Shown: positions 8,936 through 17,168 of the stretch, piece after piece
Position numbering within the stretch: position 1 is the first letter of the stretch
Layout: each line of letters opens with the position of its first letter
Assembly: GCA_029939575.1 (NCBI GenBank)
Contig: JAOZSR010000004.1
Coordinates: 21,480 to 85,479 of the forward strand
Source: Fidelibacterota bacterium
GTDB lineage: Bacteria; Fidelibacterota; UBA2242; JAOZSR01
Direction of reading: 5' to 3'
DNA length: 64,000 bases
Notes under the pieces: generated by a model
What the model saw: only the letters and a program-made list of their open reading frames with translations
Databases searched by the model: none
What the model was told of the DNA's origin: nothing
Program-made: the position numbers and the translations under genes

Positions 8936-10264
8936 CTAGTGTTTTTTCTTGCCGGCGCTATGTAAACGATTTTCGTTCATAGCTCGTAAAATATTTCTGA
9001 CATCATCATATTCCGGATCGATTTTCAGAGCTAAATTCCAATTTATTGTCGCCCGGTCTATATCCCCTAATTTATAATAAATTGATCCCCTCCTGGCATA
9101 AGCAAGAGCAAGATTTGAATTTAATTCTATAGCTGCTTCAACCTCCTGCAAGGCTGAACGGTAATCATTAACATAAAAGTATCTTAAAGATTTTGATAAA
9201 TGTTTCAATGCCAGATTAATATTATGATCCATAGCATGTTTTGCTAACTTGACTGTTCTTACAGAATCTTCAAGAATTGATGTTTTTTGCCTCAGTTGTG
9301 CAACCTGGCTGGTCAAATATTTAATTTCAGTTTCATAAATTTCCAGAGAATCTCTAAGCTTTGCTATTTGATAATCTGCTGCTTGTAATGTAGAGTCCAA
9401 CTTCCTGGCAAATTCTTCCTCAAGGTCAAGTATCATTCTGGATTTGCGGTCAACCATACCCTCTAAAACCCGTTTCTTAGCATCTCTTGGCTTCAGACGC
9501 GGAATCCTAAAATCAAATCCCAGGCTCAAACTTGGATTTGATGATAAATCCGAAATATCCAGGTCTTTTTCTCCAAAATTATACAATTTCGTAATATTAT
9601 TAATACCTAACATCAGGTTATAATCGTGGCTTAACGGCACTTTAACTCCAAAATTAAGAGCCCCGCCGTCAAATTCACCAACTATATCAACTCCGCCTAA
9701 TTCTTCCCTCATGTTTGTATGAAAAAGCATTCCTGCAAAAACTCCTGCAGTAGTATCGGCAAATCCGGTTGCTAATCCTCCGGTACCAAATCCCATATAA
9801 GTAAATAGTTTATTTTCTCCAATCTGTTTCTCATTACTAATTACTCCAAAAATCGATAAGGTTTTTGTATCAAGGTCAACATTTTTATTACCTTGTTTTA
9901 AAACCAAATCATTAATTCCGGCTGAAAAACTAATATCACCATAAACAAATAGCCTCTTTTGAAAATGTAAACCAAACTCAACTGGAGCATCACTACTGAC
10001 ACCCTGGATTGTTGTCATTCCTATTTTAAAAGCATCTGTGATATCCGTTTCCAGAAAAACCGCTTTGGAAAAAAGTGTGTCCCGGAAGCCATAGGTATCA
10101 GCACAAAATCCAGTTCTGAAAACATAGGGTGTCCGATAAATACTGCTTGATGGAATTTTCATCATATAACCAGGTTTTGAAAATGCTACTCTTGTCACCT
10201 GGGCATTGGTTGCTCCAAGTCCAACTATAAAATATATAAGAAACATTAATAAAGCTTTTCTCAT
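8936..10264 (-). CDS. Outer-membrane beta-barrel protein with C-terminal coiled coil and TPR repeats
   Basis: A signal peptide ends near A-T-N-A-Q. Residues about 25-270 are alternating beta-strands with many glycines and aromatics, typical of an outer-membrane barrel. A predicted coiled coil covers roughly 285-345 and two or more TPR units (N-L-A-L-A-Y-A-R-R-G-S-I-Y-Y-K-L-G-D and relatives) cover about 350-430, ending in a lysine/histidine-rich tail. The coiled coil and TPRs would face the periplasm. I do not recognise a named family. The start at 10264 has GGAG 8 nt upstream and gives a clean signal peptide; a TTG at 10285 overlapping the upstream stop is the alternative. It lies between the YbgF-like genes and motA, suggesting the outer-membrane anchor or output of the motor. 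Confidence 0.75.
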   Translation of the reverse strand: MRKALLMFLIYFIVGLGATNAQVTRVAFSKPGYMMKIPSSSIYRTPYVFRTGFCADTYGFRDTLFSKAVFLETDITDAFKIGMTTIQGVSSDAPVEFGLHFQKRLFVYGDISFSAGINDLVLKQGNKNVDLDTKTLSIFGVISNEKQIGENKLFTYMGFGTGGLATGFADTTAGVFAGMLFHTNMREELGGVDIVGEFDGGALNFGVKVPLSHDYNLMLGINNITKLYNFGEKDLDISDLSSNPSLSLGFDFRIPRLKPRDAKKRVLEGMVDRKSRMILDLEEEFARKLDSTLQAADYQIAKLRDSLEIYETEIKYLTSQVAQLRQKTSILEDSVRTVKLAKHAMDHNINLALKHLSKSLRYFYVNDYRSALQEVEAAIELNSNLALAYARRGSIYYKLGDIDRATINWNLALKIDPEYDDVRNILRAMNENRLHSAGKKKH

Positions 10265-10281
10265 TTGACTAAGCTCCGTTT

Positions 10282-11034
10282 TCAATCTTCTACCAGTTTC
10301 AGGCTCTTTATTTTCAAACTAGCCAATCTCGCTAATTTAGTTCCTGGGAACCGATCAATCAGACGTTTATAAAAAATATTTGCGTTCTCAATATTATCGA
10401 GATTCTGATAAGTTACTGCACTTAAAAATAGTGCATCTCCAAATTTTTCAGCAATTGGATATTCGGCAACTTTCTTTAGATATTCCAGAGCGAGATATTT
10501 ATCATTCATTTGGATGTGACAATATCCAATCCAATAATAAGCATCTCCAATACTTGCTGATGGTATTTTACTGGAAACTGCCCTTGTAAAATAATCAATA
10601 GCCACTTCATATTTATTATGAACAAAAGCATCATGCCCTTTTTTATAAAAATTCAATCCCTCTTGTTTGGAGTAAATTTTTATATCCGAAGAAATCGAGG
10701 AATAGGGAGAAAGAAATATTTTCTGCTTCAATTTTGATATTTCATTGGCTAAAGAATCATTTTCTTTGGATAATTTTTCAATTTTGAATGCTGTTAAAGT
10801 TTTATTTTTGTTAATAGCCATATAGAGGGAGTCCAGTTGAGCTTGAATCGTGCTCAATCCTGAGTTAGCAACGCCAATTCCACCTTCAGGGGGGACAGAC
10901 TCCCTCGTTGGCTCAATTTTTATTCCTAAATCATATAAAAATTCCGGTTTTCCTGCTTTAGCAGTATCCAATTCCTGAGATATGACAGATATAGGGAACA
11001 TGAGCAAAATAAAAATTCCAATCTTAAAAATAAT
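10282..11034 (-). CDS. Secreted coiled-coil/TPR protein (CpoB/YbgF-like), probable AUU start
   Basis: The protein has a signal peptide, a coiled coil (about 60-105) and C-terminal TPR-like helices (about 125-245) of the CpoB/YbgF kind, including Y-W-I-G-Y-C-H-I-Q-M-N-D. CpoB-type proteins work in the periplasm with TolA/Pal and peptidoglycan synthases. The first conventional codon (TTG at 11007) would leave a signal peptide of about ten residues without a basic n-region. In frame upstream there is no ATG, GTG or TTG, but ATT at 11034 overlaps the previous stop as TAATT, about 9 nt after a GGGAG, and yields a normal signal peptide with an early lysine. I therefore place the start at ATT 11034 (ATT 11031 is equally possible). 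The protein is a paralogue-like partner of the preceding gene. Confidence 0.72.
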   Translation of the reverse strand: MIFKIGIFILLMFPISVISQELDTAKAGKPEFLYDLGIKIEPTRESVPPEGGIGVANSGLSTIQAQLDSLYMAINKNKTLTAFKIEKLSKENDSLANEISKLKQKIFLSPYSSISSDIKIYSKQEGLNFYKKGHDAFVHNKYEVAIDYFTRAVSSKIPSASIGDAYYWIGYCHIQMNDKYLALEYLKKVAEYPIAEKFGDALFLSAVTYQNLDNIENANIFYKRLIDRFPGTKLARLASLKIKSLKLVED

Positions 11035-11813
11035 TAAAATTTCTCCCGATTAATTATATATTCATTTGTTTTATCAATTAATTGACTATCTGGAAATAAT
11101 TTTTCCATTTCTTTAAAAATCGATATCGCTTTTTCTTTATTCCCCAATTGAAGATAACTCATTCCAATTTTAAATAAAGCCGCGTCTTCTTTATTACCAT
11201 CTCCAAGACCATTAACCTTTTTAAATTCTTCAATCGCGCGTAAAAATTTTCCAAGGGAATAATAACATTCACCTAACCAATATTGAGCATTATCTATAAG
11301 AGGATGATCTAACCCGGAAGATACAAGAAAATGGAACTTCTCGGCACTGACCTCATATTTATTATCAAAATATGCACTTAGAGATTCATTATAAATACTG
11401 CGAAACTCAGAATCTTTCATTTTTAAATCTTCATGAGAAGTCTTTACAGCATTTGTATCTTTTATAAAAATCGAAGTTTCCAGGCTTTTCATTACTTCCC
11501 TGGAGAGTCTTTTTTCTTCCTCATAAGCCTTTAATAAGGAACGAAGGTTTTCTATTTCTGTTTCCTTTTTCCCCAGACTATCTACCAGGTTCATATTATA
11601 ATTTTTTGTTTTGGAAAGATCCTTTTTAATGAGTTCCAGTTCATTCTCCTGAATTGTCAAAGCAGATCTAAGATCTAAAATTTCAACAGCTTTCTTCTCC
11701 AACTCTACCTTTTTATCAGAATATTCCGGATCAGTCTTGTTATTATTTTCCTGGGCAATAGCTGCGGAAAATATAATAAAAAAAATGAAAAGATAATAAG
11801 AGCGAATCATCAT
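11034..11813 (-). CDS. Secreted coiled-coil/TPR protein (CpoB/YbgF-like)
   Basis: 259 residues: a signal peptide ending near A-A-I-A-Q, a long coiled coil (about 30-115) and three TPR-like units (about 130-255) with Q-Y-W-L-G-E-C-Y-Y-S-L-G-K as the clearest. The layout is that of CpoB/YbgF, a periplasmic trimeric protein linking the Tol-Pal system to cell-wall synthesis. Here there is no tolA, tolB or pal; instead the neighbours are MotA/MotB and FliF/FliG-like genes. It starts inside the stop of the lipoprotein gene (ATGA overlap) and its stop overlaps the putative ATT start of a second, similar protein. It is likely a periplasmic element of the motor scaffold. Confidence 0.8.
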   Translation of the reverse strand: MMIRSYYLFIFFIIFSAAIAQENNNKTDPEYSDKKVELEKKAVEILDLRSALTIQENELELIKKDLSKTKNYNMNLVDSLGKKETEIENLRSLLKAYEEEKRLSREVMKSLETSIFIKDTNAVKTSHEDLKMKDSEFRSIYNESLSAYFDNKYEVSAEKFHFLVSSGLDHPLIDNAQYWLGECYYSLGKFLRAIEEFKKVNGLGDGNKEDAALFKIGMSYLQLGNKEKAISIFKEMEKLFPDSQLIDKTNEYIINREKF

Positions 11814-12802
11814 TTATACTGCTCCCATTCAACTGTATATGAATATCCAACAAAGGAACCAAAGGATTTAGGTATTATTAATTTAAATTTTCCGGTTGCT
11901 CCGGGTAATAGAGAATTATTTGTTGTAATACCTGATCTTTCAAAAGTAAAATACGAACCTTCTATAAAACTTGTTTTATTTTTAGTATCTCCACTCCAGT
12001 TTTTCCGAAATACAAAATTAACTTTGACAAAATCAGCTCTTTTTGAACCAATATTTTTAACTTCTCCGGTAAAAATCGTATTCCCTGTACGGTCTTTTAC
12101 TTCTTTAATATTCCCAAGTAAAACACAATTTGCATTAGGTGTTTTTTGGGTTTTTATGTCCGCCGGATTCTGGCCTCCCGATATATACTGCTGTTGAATC
12201 ATTTTAGTAATTGATGGTGTATCTTCGAGATCAACCGTAATATCATCAGGCACATATTGCTCTGCTGGTTTTTCGGGAACATTGGTAATAATTCTAACAA
12301 TACTCTCTTTTTCCAAAGTCAAATATCCAATTAATGTCTCAACTTTGACAATGTTTTCATCCTGAAAAACGACTTTCCCAAAAACTGTAGTACCATTTTT
12401 GGTCACAATTTCCTTATCATACATGGCCAGTGGATTGGTCCACATTTTACTCTTTGACTGGATTTCCCGTAATTCTTTTTTCAGATGCTTAACTTCAGCG
12501 GAAAGTTTTTTAATTTCAAACGTAAGCTCGTTGATTACATAATTCTGGTCCTCACTGGTTGTAGCAGATGGAACAGCTACAGGTTTGTGGCTACCTTCGG
12601 AACCTGTGATATTTTGAGCTGCTTCGGTTATAGTTGATTGGTCATCATCTAAGATCGGCTTCTTTTCTTCAGTTAAAGAGGTAAGTTCAACACTGGCAGA
12701 ATCCGGGGTAACCTCTTCACTGGACTTAGATCGAAGTTTAAGACTGCTACAACTTAGCAAGAATAAAAAAGATACAAATAATATTAGTACTTTTGATTTC
12801 AT
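11810..12802 (-). CDS. Lipoprotein with coiled coil and FxLYD-like domain, first gene of the motor-like operon
   Basis: 330 residues. A hydrophobic signal ends in lipobox L-L-S-C with Cys18 as lipidation site. A low-complexity Ser/Thr/Glu linker follows (20-85), then a coiled coil (about 88-118), a small beta domain (about 120-170) and a C-terminal beta-sandwich (about 225-330) with G-N-I-K-E-V and G-E-V-K-N-I-G-S. That last region resembles the FxLYD/DUF3426-type fold used for interactions at the cell surface. I do not recognise a named family. It leads the operon behind a sigma70-like promoter and overlaps the next gene by 4 nt. A role as outer-membrane-anchored scaffold of the motor is inferred from context. 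Confidence 0.72.
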   Translation of the reverse strand: MKSKVLILFVSFLFLLSCSSLKLRSKSSEEVTPDSASVELTSLTEEKKPILDDDQSTITEAAQNITGSEGSHKPVAVPSATTSEDQNYVINELTFEIKKLSAEVKHLKKELREIQSKSKMWTNPLAMYDKEIVTKNGTTVFGKVVFQDENIVKVETLIGYLTLEKESIVRIITNVPEKPAEQYVPDDITVDLEDTPSITKMIQQQYISGGQNPADIKTQKTPNANCVLLGNIKEVKDRTGNTIFTGEVKNIGSKRADFVKVNFVFRKNWSGDTKNKTSFIEGSYFTFERSGITTNNSLLPGATGKFKLIIPKSFGSFVGYSYTVEWEQYK

Positions 12803-12864
12803 AATCCCACACCTTCAGGTATCTTTAATTTTTAATTCAATGGCAATGGCGTTACTCTCTAAAT

Positions 12865-12894
12865 AATATAGTTTTCAATCATGTACAATGTCAA
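12865..12894 (-). promoter_or_regulatory. Predicted sigma70-type promoter of the motor-like operon
   Basis: On the minus strand TTGACA (12894-12889) and TATATT (12870-12865) are separated by 18 nt. Transcription would begin near 12858, about 55 nt before the lipoprotein ATG, which has GAAGG as ribosome site. A perfect -35 hexamer in the otherwise gene-free upstream region supports the call. It is not a Bacteroidota-style -33/-7 promoter nor a flagellar sigma28 or sigma54 type. Confidence 0.55.
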
Positions 12895-13089
12895 GAAAAA
12901 AATTTCATACTCTTCTCTGAAAAAAAATCCTGACAACCACCTTATATTTTTTTATTCTTTTTTATAAAATATTATCAATCTTACTTTGTTACTAGTAATA
13001 TAATACAATATTTTATATATAATTATCGTCATTACTATATTAACAAAAAAATATTAATTTATAATCATCAGTATAGTTTTAATATTATA

Positions 13090-14499
13090 TCAAATAACAT
13101 TATTATTTTTTAAAATAGAATTATCTTCAATTAAAAACGTTTCCCCTTTTGTATTTTCAATTTTCACTTTACCCTGAATTTTTACATTTTTACCGAATTT
13201 AACATCACCAATAACAACAAAATCTTTACATTCTGATAAAGAAGGTATCCCATAAGGAAAACGTGCATTAAAATCCCTGATTAATGAAAAATAACCTTGA
13301 TCAAGATCAATTCTGATTTTGTTATATTTGTTATTTGGATTCAATTCAAGTCTGAAATTTTTAGTAATATCATAATAATCTGAACGGATTTTTAGCAAAT
13401 CATTTGTTTTTTTTACTGGTAAAAATCTTGATCTGGGTACTCGTATCGCTTCTGCTTTAGGAAATACCGAAATCGCCGCACCCATAGCAGTTTCTAATTG
13501 ATATACAGGCTCGGATTTTTTATCTCTAGGATCAACCGTTTTTTTATTACAAATAAGTGGTAAAGCAAGATTATTATTTCGTTCCTTAAGTAATTTTGAC
13601 AAAGCATTTAAATTAATCCATAAATTATTTGTATTAAAATATTTATACCGTTTGATATCCTGAAAGAACCGGCTGTCCTTTTCCGAACATTGGGCAAATT
13701 CCCGTAGAATCAATTGGTGATTTTTTTGGCCTGCCAGATGTCCACCCTTTTTATCAGCTTCAGTTCTATTCGCTACCTCCATCATAAAGGGCAAATTTCT
13801 CTTTGAAAAATATCCAAGTAATTTATAATCAATAGTAGCGCCTAAATTATCAGAATTTGATACAAATAAATATTCATAGCCATTCTCTATTAATTTGGAT
13901 AACATGCCGCTGGTAACCAAGGATGAGTATATATCTCCATGCCCCGGTGGACACCATTCAAGTTCACGGTCAGTATGAAAAGTTACCGGAGATAAATCTT
14001 TTTGGACAATTTTAGGTACTTTATGTTGCAGAAAATCTATTGGAATTTGGTTAGACAACAACTCCGGAAACTTTGATACTATTTCCAAACAATCGGCTCG
14101 TGTTCTAAAACTATTCATCAAAACAAGAGGAATATTCGAATCAAGTGCCTGCCTGATAATTATTTCCAGAAAAGACATACCATTTTTTACCTCAAGTAGG
14201 GACTTTGCTCTGTCTAAACCCATACTTGTGCCCAATCCACCATTTAATTTCAACATAACCATTTTTGAAATAGCCTGTTTGCCGAGATCAAAATAATTAT
14301 TTGAAATATCTTCCAGGTCAGCAATCGATTCTATTGGTTCAATGGAATCCTCATGAATTATCCCTTTTGAAGAACCACCTTCAGCTAATAATTGGTAATA
14401 ATGATAAAAACTGTTGATTACTATTTCTGATAATCCTTCATTCTCCATTTTCTTTTTAAAAGGAGCAAACTTATTTTCTACACTATTAATTATTGACAT
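13090..14499 (-). CDS. UTP--glucose-1-phosphate uridylyltransferase, eukaryotic UGP2 type
   Basis: 469 residues, close to eukaryotic UGP2 (about 500) and unrelated to bacterial GalU (about 300). The nucleotide-binding loop is K-L-N-G-G-L-G-T-S-M-G near residues 84-94. Further UGPase landmarks are L-M-N-S-F-R-T, W-C-P-P-G-H-G-D-I-Y, S-N-S-D-N-L-G-A and the late R-S-R-F-L-P-V-K. A left-handed beta-helix-like C-terminus (about 420-469) is typical of the family. It makes UDP-glucose for cell-surface glycans or storage compounds. It is transcribed divergently from lexA and is monocistronic by spacing (287 nt to the motor operon start on the same strand). Such UGP2-type enzymes are scattered among FCB bacteria. 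Confidence 0.92.
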   Translation of the reverse strand: MSIINSVENKFAPFKKKMENEGLSEIVINSFYHYYQLLAEGGSSKGIIHEDSIEPIESIADLEDISNNYFDLGKQAISKMVMLKLNGGLGTSMGLDRAKSLLEVKNGMSFLEIIIRQALDSNIPLVLMNSFRTRADCLEIVSKFPELLSNQIPIDFLQHKVPKIVQKDLSPVTFHTDRELEWCPPGHGDIYSSLVTSGMLSKLIENGYEYLFVSNSDNLGATIDYKLLGYFSKRNLPFMMEVANRTEADKKGGHLAGQKNHQLILREFAQCSEKDSRFFQDIKRYKYFNTNNLWINLNALSKLLKERNNNLALPLICNKKTVDPRDKKSEPVYQLETAMGAAISVFPKAEAIRVPRSRFLPVKKTNDLLKIRSDYYDITKNFRLELNPNNKYNKIRIDLDQGYFSLIRDFNARFPYGIPSLSECKDFVVIGDVKFGKNVKIQGKVKIENTKGETFLIEDNSILKNNNVI

Positions 14500-14643
14500 A
14501 GAAGACCTCTTTCTCTTTGAAATTATTCTGATAAAATAAAATTAAGGCTAAGTATTGGTATTGACAAGAAATAAACAGAAATAAATTTTCTAAAATAATT
14601 CTTTTATTAGGGAATATTTTAAATTAAATTTCTTACGGGTTAC

Positions 14644-14653
14644 TTGCGAGCAA
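14644..14653. promoter_or_regulatory. Small palindrome upstream of lexA, possible LexA operator
   Basis: TTGC-GA-GCAA, just upstream of the lexA ribosome site (GAGAGGA). LexA usually represses its own operon, and operator sequences differ between phyla, so any palindrome here is a candidate. It does not match the E. coli or Bacillus SOS box, so the call is weak. Confidence 0.25.
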
Positions 14654-14667
14654 ACTGAGAGGATTTT

Positions 14668-15273
14668 ATGACTTCAAATTTATCACCTAAAAAAAAACGA
14701 TTCTGCGATTTTATTATTAATTTTAGTAAAAAAAACAAACGCTCCCCAATTTTTAAGGAAATAATGAATGGCCTTAATATTAATTCTTTAGGAACAATAA
14801 ATTGGTATGTAAGAGAATTGGAAAAAGCAGGAGTTCTCAAAAGAACAAAAGGCTTTAATGGTAAAAGAGCACTATCAATTATTGAAGAAAATGATACAAA
14901 TTCCTTACCATTATTAGGAATCATTGCCGCCGGATATCCCCTGGAATCTGTAGAAAATCACGAAAAAATTGAGGTTCCACTCTCATATGCAAAACCAGGG
15001 AATTATGTTTTACGAGTCCGAGGTGATTCTATGATAGATGATAATATTCAAGATGGTGATTATATAATTGTTAATAAAAGATCTAACGCAAATCCGGGAG
15101 ATACTGTTGTTGCAATTGTAAATGAAGAGGCTACCCTAAAAAAATATTATCCAAAAAGTGATAAAATTGAACTTCACCCCAGAAATCCTGAATATGATAT
15201 TATTAATGTCTATCCGGAAGATAGATTTCAAATCAATGGTACAATATTATTTTCATTCAGGCATTATAAATAA
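14668..15273 (+). CDS. lexA: LexA SOS repressor / self-cleaving protease
   Basis: 201 residues, the usual LexA length. The N-terminal winged helix-turn-helix (1-70) has S-P-x-F-K-E-I and V-R-E-L-E-K-A-G-V. The linker contains the autocleavage site Ala88-Gly89 (I-I-A-A-G). The S24-type protease domain has Ser121 in R-G-D-S-M and Lys158 in E-A-T-L-K as catalytic dyad. On DNA damage RecA-ssDNA triggers self-cleavage and derepression. ATG follows GAGAGGA by 5 nt. The stop overlaps the dinB start (TAATG), so repressor and mutagenic polymerase form a two-gene SOS operon. Confidence 0.95.
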   Translation: MTSNLSPKKKRFCDFIINFSKKNKRSPIFKEIMNGLNINSLGTINWYVRELEKAGVLKRTKGFNGKRALSIIEENDTNSLPLLGIIAAGYPLESVENHEKIEVPLSYAKPGNYVLRVRGDSMIDDNIQDGDYIIVNKRSNANPGDTVVAIVNEEATLKKYYPKSDKIELHPRNPEYDIINVYPEDRFQINGTILFSFRHYK

Positions 15274-16367
15274 TGGATCAAATAACCAGGAAAATAATTC
15301 ATGTAGATATGGATGCATTTTACGCATCAGTAGAGGAACGGGATTTTCCACAATACAGGGGAAAACCGCTTGCAGTTGGTTACCCCGGCAAAAGAAGTGT
15401 AGTATCTACAGCAAATTACGCAGCTCGCAAATACGGAGTACACTCAGCAATGCCATCAATCGTTGCATTAAAAAAATGTCCTTTCCTAAATTTCGCACCA
15501 CCTCGTTTTGATGCTTACAAAGCAATATCTCACCAAATCCGGGATATTTTTTTTGAATATACAGATCAGGTAGAGCCACTTTCTCTTGACGAAGCGTTTC
15601 TGGATGTTACAACTAATAAAGAGAACAACCCTTCGGCTACGAATATTGCAAAAGAAATAAAAAATAAAATATATAAAACAACTGGTCTAACTGCTTCTGC
15701 AGGAATAGCTTCAAATAAATTCTTAGCCAAAATCGCTTCGGATATTCAAAAACCAGACGGGTTAACATTAATATTACCAGACATGGCACTGGACTTCCTA
15801 AAAAAATTGCCAATTGAAAAATTTTTCGGAGTAGGAAAAGTTACAGCCCAAAAAATGAAATCCCTTGGAATTAACTATGGCAGTGATCTTTTTAATTATA
15901 CTGAATTTGAATTAAACAAACTCTTTGGCAAAACCGGGTCCTTTTATTACAATGTTGTAAGAGGAATTGATGACCGACCAGTTGTTACATCCCATATCCA
16001 GAAGTCAGTTGGAGCTGAAAATACTTTTAAAAATGATATTATTGATATAGGTGAAATTGTAGAAAAACTCAAAATAATAATTCACAGAGTAACATCACAA
16101 TTAAAAAAAAATAATATCTCAGGCAAAACAATAACTTTAAAAATCAAATATTACGATTTTGTGATTAGTACCAGAAGCAAAACTCTAAATATTTATACTC
16201 ACGATTATGATAAAATTCTGCAAACCATCCTTGAATTGTTAAACTTTCCACAAAAACCTTTAAAGCCAATCAGACTTATAGGCGTGTCGCTATCTAACCT
16301 GGATAATCTTTGTGTAAATAATATGGGAATTCAGCTTTGTTTCGATTTTTCTACCACAGATAACTAA
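15273..16367 (+). CDS. dinB: DNA polymerase IV (Y-family translesion polymerase)
   Basis: 364 residues, the usual Pol IV length. The palm has catalytic Asp12 and Asp14 in H-V-D-M-D-A-F-Y-A-S-V-E and the D-E pair in P-L-S-L-D-E-A-F-L-D-V. Y-A-A-R-K-Y-G-V lies in the fingers, I-A-S-N-K-F-L-A-K-I-A-S supports the active site, and a little-finger domain occupies about 240-345. The very C-terminus lacks an obvious beta-clamp motif; N-M-G-I-Q-L-C-F-D-F near the end may serve (compare Q-L-x-L-F). It performs error-prone synthesis past lesions. Translational coupling to lexA places it under SOS control. Confidence 0.95.
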   Translation: MDQITRKIIHVDMDAFYASVEERDFPQYRGKPLAVGYPGKRSVVSTANYAARKYGVHSAMPSIVALKKCPFLNFAPPRFDAYKAISHQIRDIFFEYTDQVEPLSLDEAFLDVTTNKENNPSATNIAKEIKNKIYKTTGLTASAGIASNKFLAKIASDIQKPDGLTLILPDMALDFLKKLPIEKFFGVGKVTAQKMKSLGINYGSDLFNYTEFELNKLFGKTGSFYYNVVRGIDDRPVVTSHIQKSVGAENTFKNDIIDIGEIVEKLKIIIHRVTSQLKKNNISGKTITLKIKYYDFVISTRSKTLNIYTHDYDKILQTILELLNFPQKPLKPIRLIGVSLSNLDNLCVNNMGIQLCFDFSTTDN

Positions 16368-16526
16368 AACAAGCTGGAAAAACAGTTCAATTTTAGTAAA
16401 TTACACCAATACTTTTTTACGATGTATTAAATATCAAAAATTGAGTATTTAAAGTTTTATGGAAAATTAATTAGAAAAAAACAGATCCTCATTGACATAT
16501 AATTAGTAGTAAATATTAGGGAAAAA

Positions 16527-17012
16527 ATGAAAAAAATTTCAATTTATACAGATGGTGCATGTTCCGGTAATCCTGGCCCCGGCGGCTATGGAGTTTTACT
16601 TGTTCACGGAAATAATATTAAAGAAATAAGCGGCGGTTTTAATAAAACAACTAATAACAGGATGGAACTACTGGCCTGTATAGTGGGGCTGGAAGCCTTG
16701 AAAGAAAAATGCAATGTAAATATGTATGTTGACTCGAAATACGTCGTTGATAGTATTAACAAAGGATGGGCAAAAAAATGGCGTAGAAATGGCTGGATGA
16801 GGAATAAAAAAGATAAGGCTGTTAATATTGATTTATGGAAACGTCTTTTAGATATAATTGAGGAGCATGAAGTGACTTTCAATTGGGTAAAAGGACATGC
16901 CGGACATGCAGAAAATGAGAGATGTGATACACTTGCAACAACCGCAGCGGCTAAAGATAACTTACCGGATGATGAAAACTACCTTAATCCTCCTAAAAAT
17001 TCGTTATTTTAA
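16527..17012 (+). CDS. rnhA: Ribonuclease HI
   Basis: 161 residues with the standard RNase HI catalytic set: Asp9 in Y-T-D-G-A-C-S-G-N-P-G-P, the glutamate in N-R-M-E-L, the aspartate in Y-V-D-S-K-Y-V, and the final aspartate in N-E-R-C-D-T-L-A. The basic protrusion W-A-K-K-W-R-R-N-G-W that holds RNA:DNA hybrids is present. It removes RNA from hybrids during replication and repair. It sits 159 nt after dinB and probably has its own promoter; a shared bidirectional terminator lies downstream. Confidence 0.97.
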   Translation: MKKISIYTDGACSGNPGPGGYGVLLVHGNNIKEISGGFNKTTNNRMELLACIVGLEALKEKCNVNMYVDSKYVVDSINKGWAKKWRRNGWMRNKKDKAVNIDLWKRLLDIIEEHEVTFNWVKGHAGHAENERCDTLATTAAAKDNLPDDENYLNPPKNSLF

Positions 17013-17101
17013 TCGCCATGTACCCTGCTAAACAAAGTTGGCCCCGGTAACCATAAACCATAAAAAATTATTATTACTCTGCTTTGTTGAAAATTTTAAA
17101 A

Positions 17102-17139
17102 AAATCCCGTTTCATCATAAAAGCGACAAAACGGGATTT
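17102..17139. terminator. Bidirectional rho-independent terminator between rnhA and the POT transporter
   Basis: An 11-bp perfect stem (aaatcccgttt at 17102-17112 and aaacgggattt at 17129-17139) with a 16-nt loop, flanked by A- and T-rich runs. It lies between two convergent genes and can serve both. Confidence 0.75.
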
Positions 17140-17168
17140 AATTTTATTTTAATGATAGGTTATGATTC

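Noticed and set aside
7441..11813. Tol-Pal or ExbBD system because of the YbgF/CpoB-like proteins
   Set aside because: The membrane pair carries true MotA and MotB signatures, and there is no TolA, TolB or Pal.
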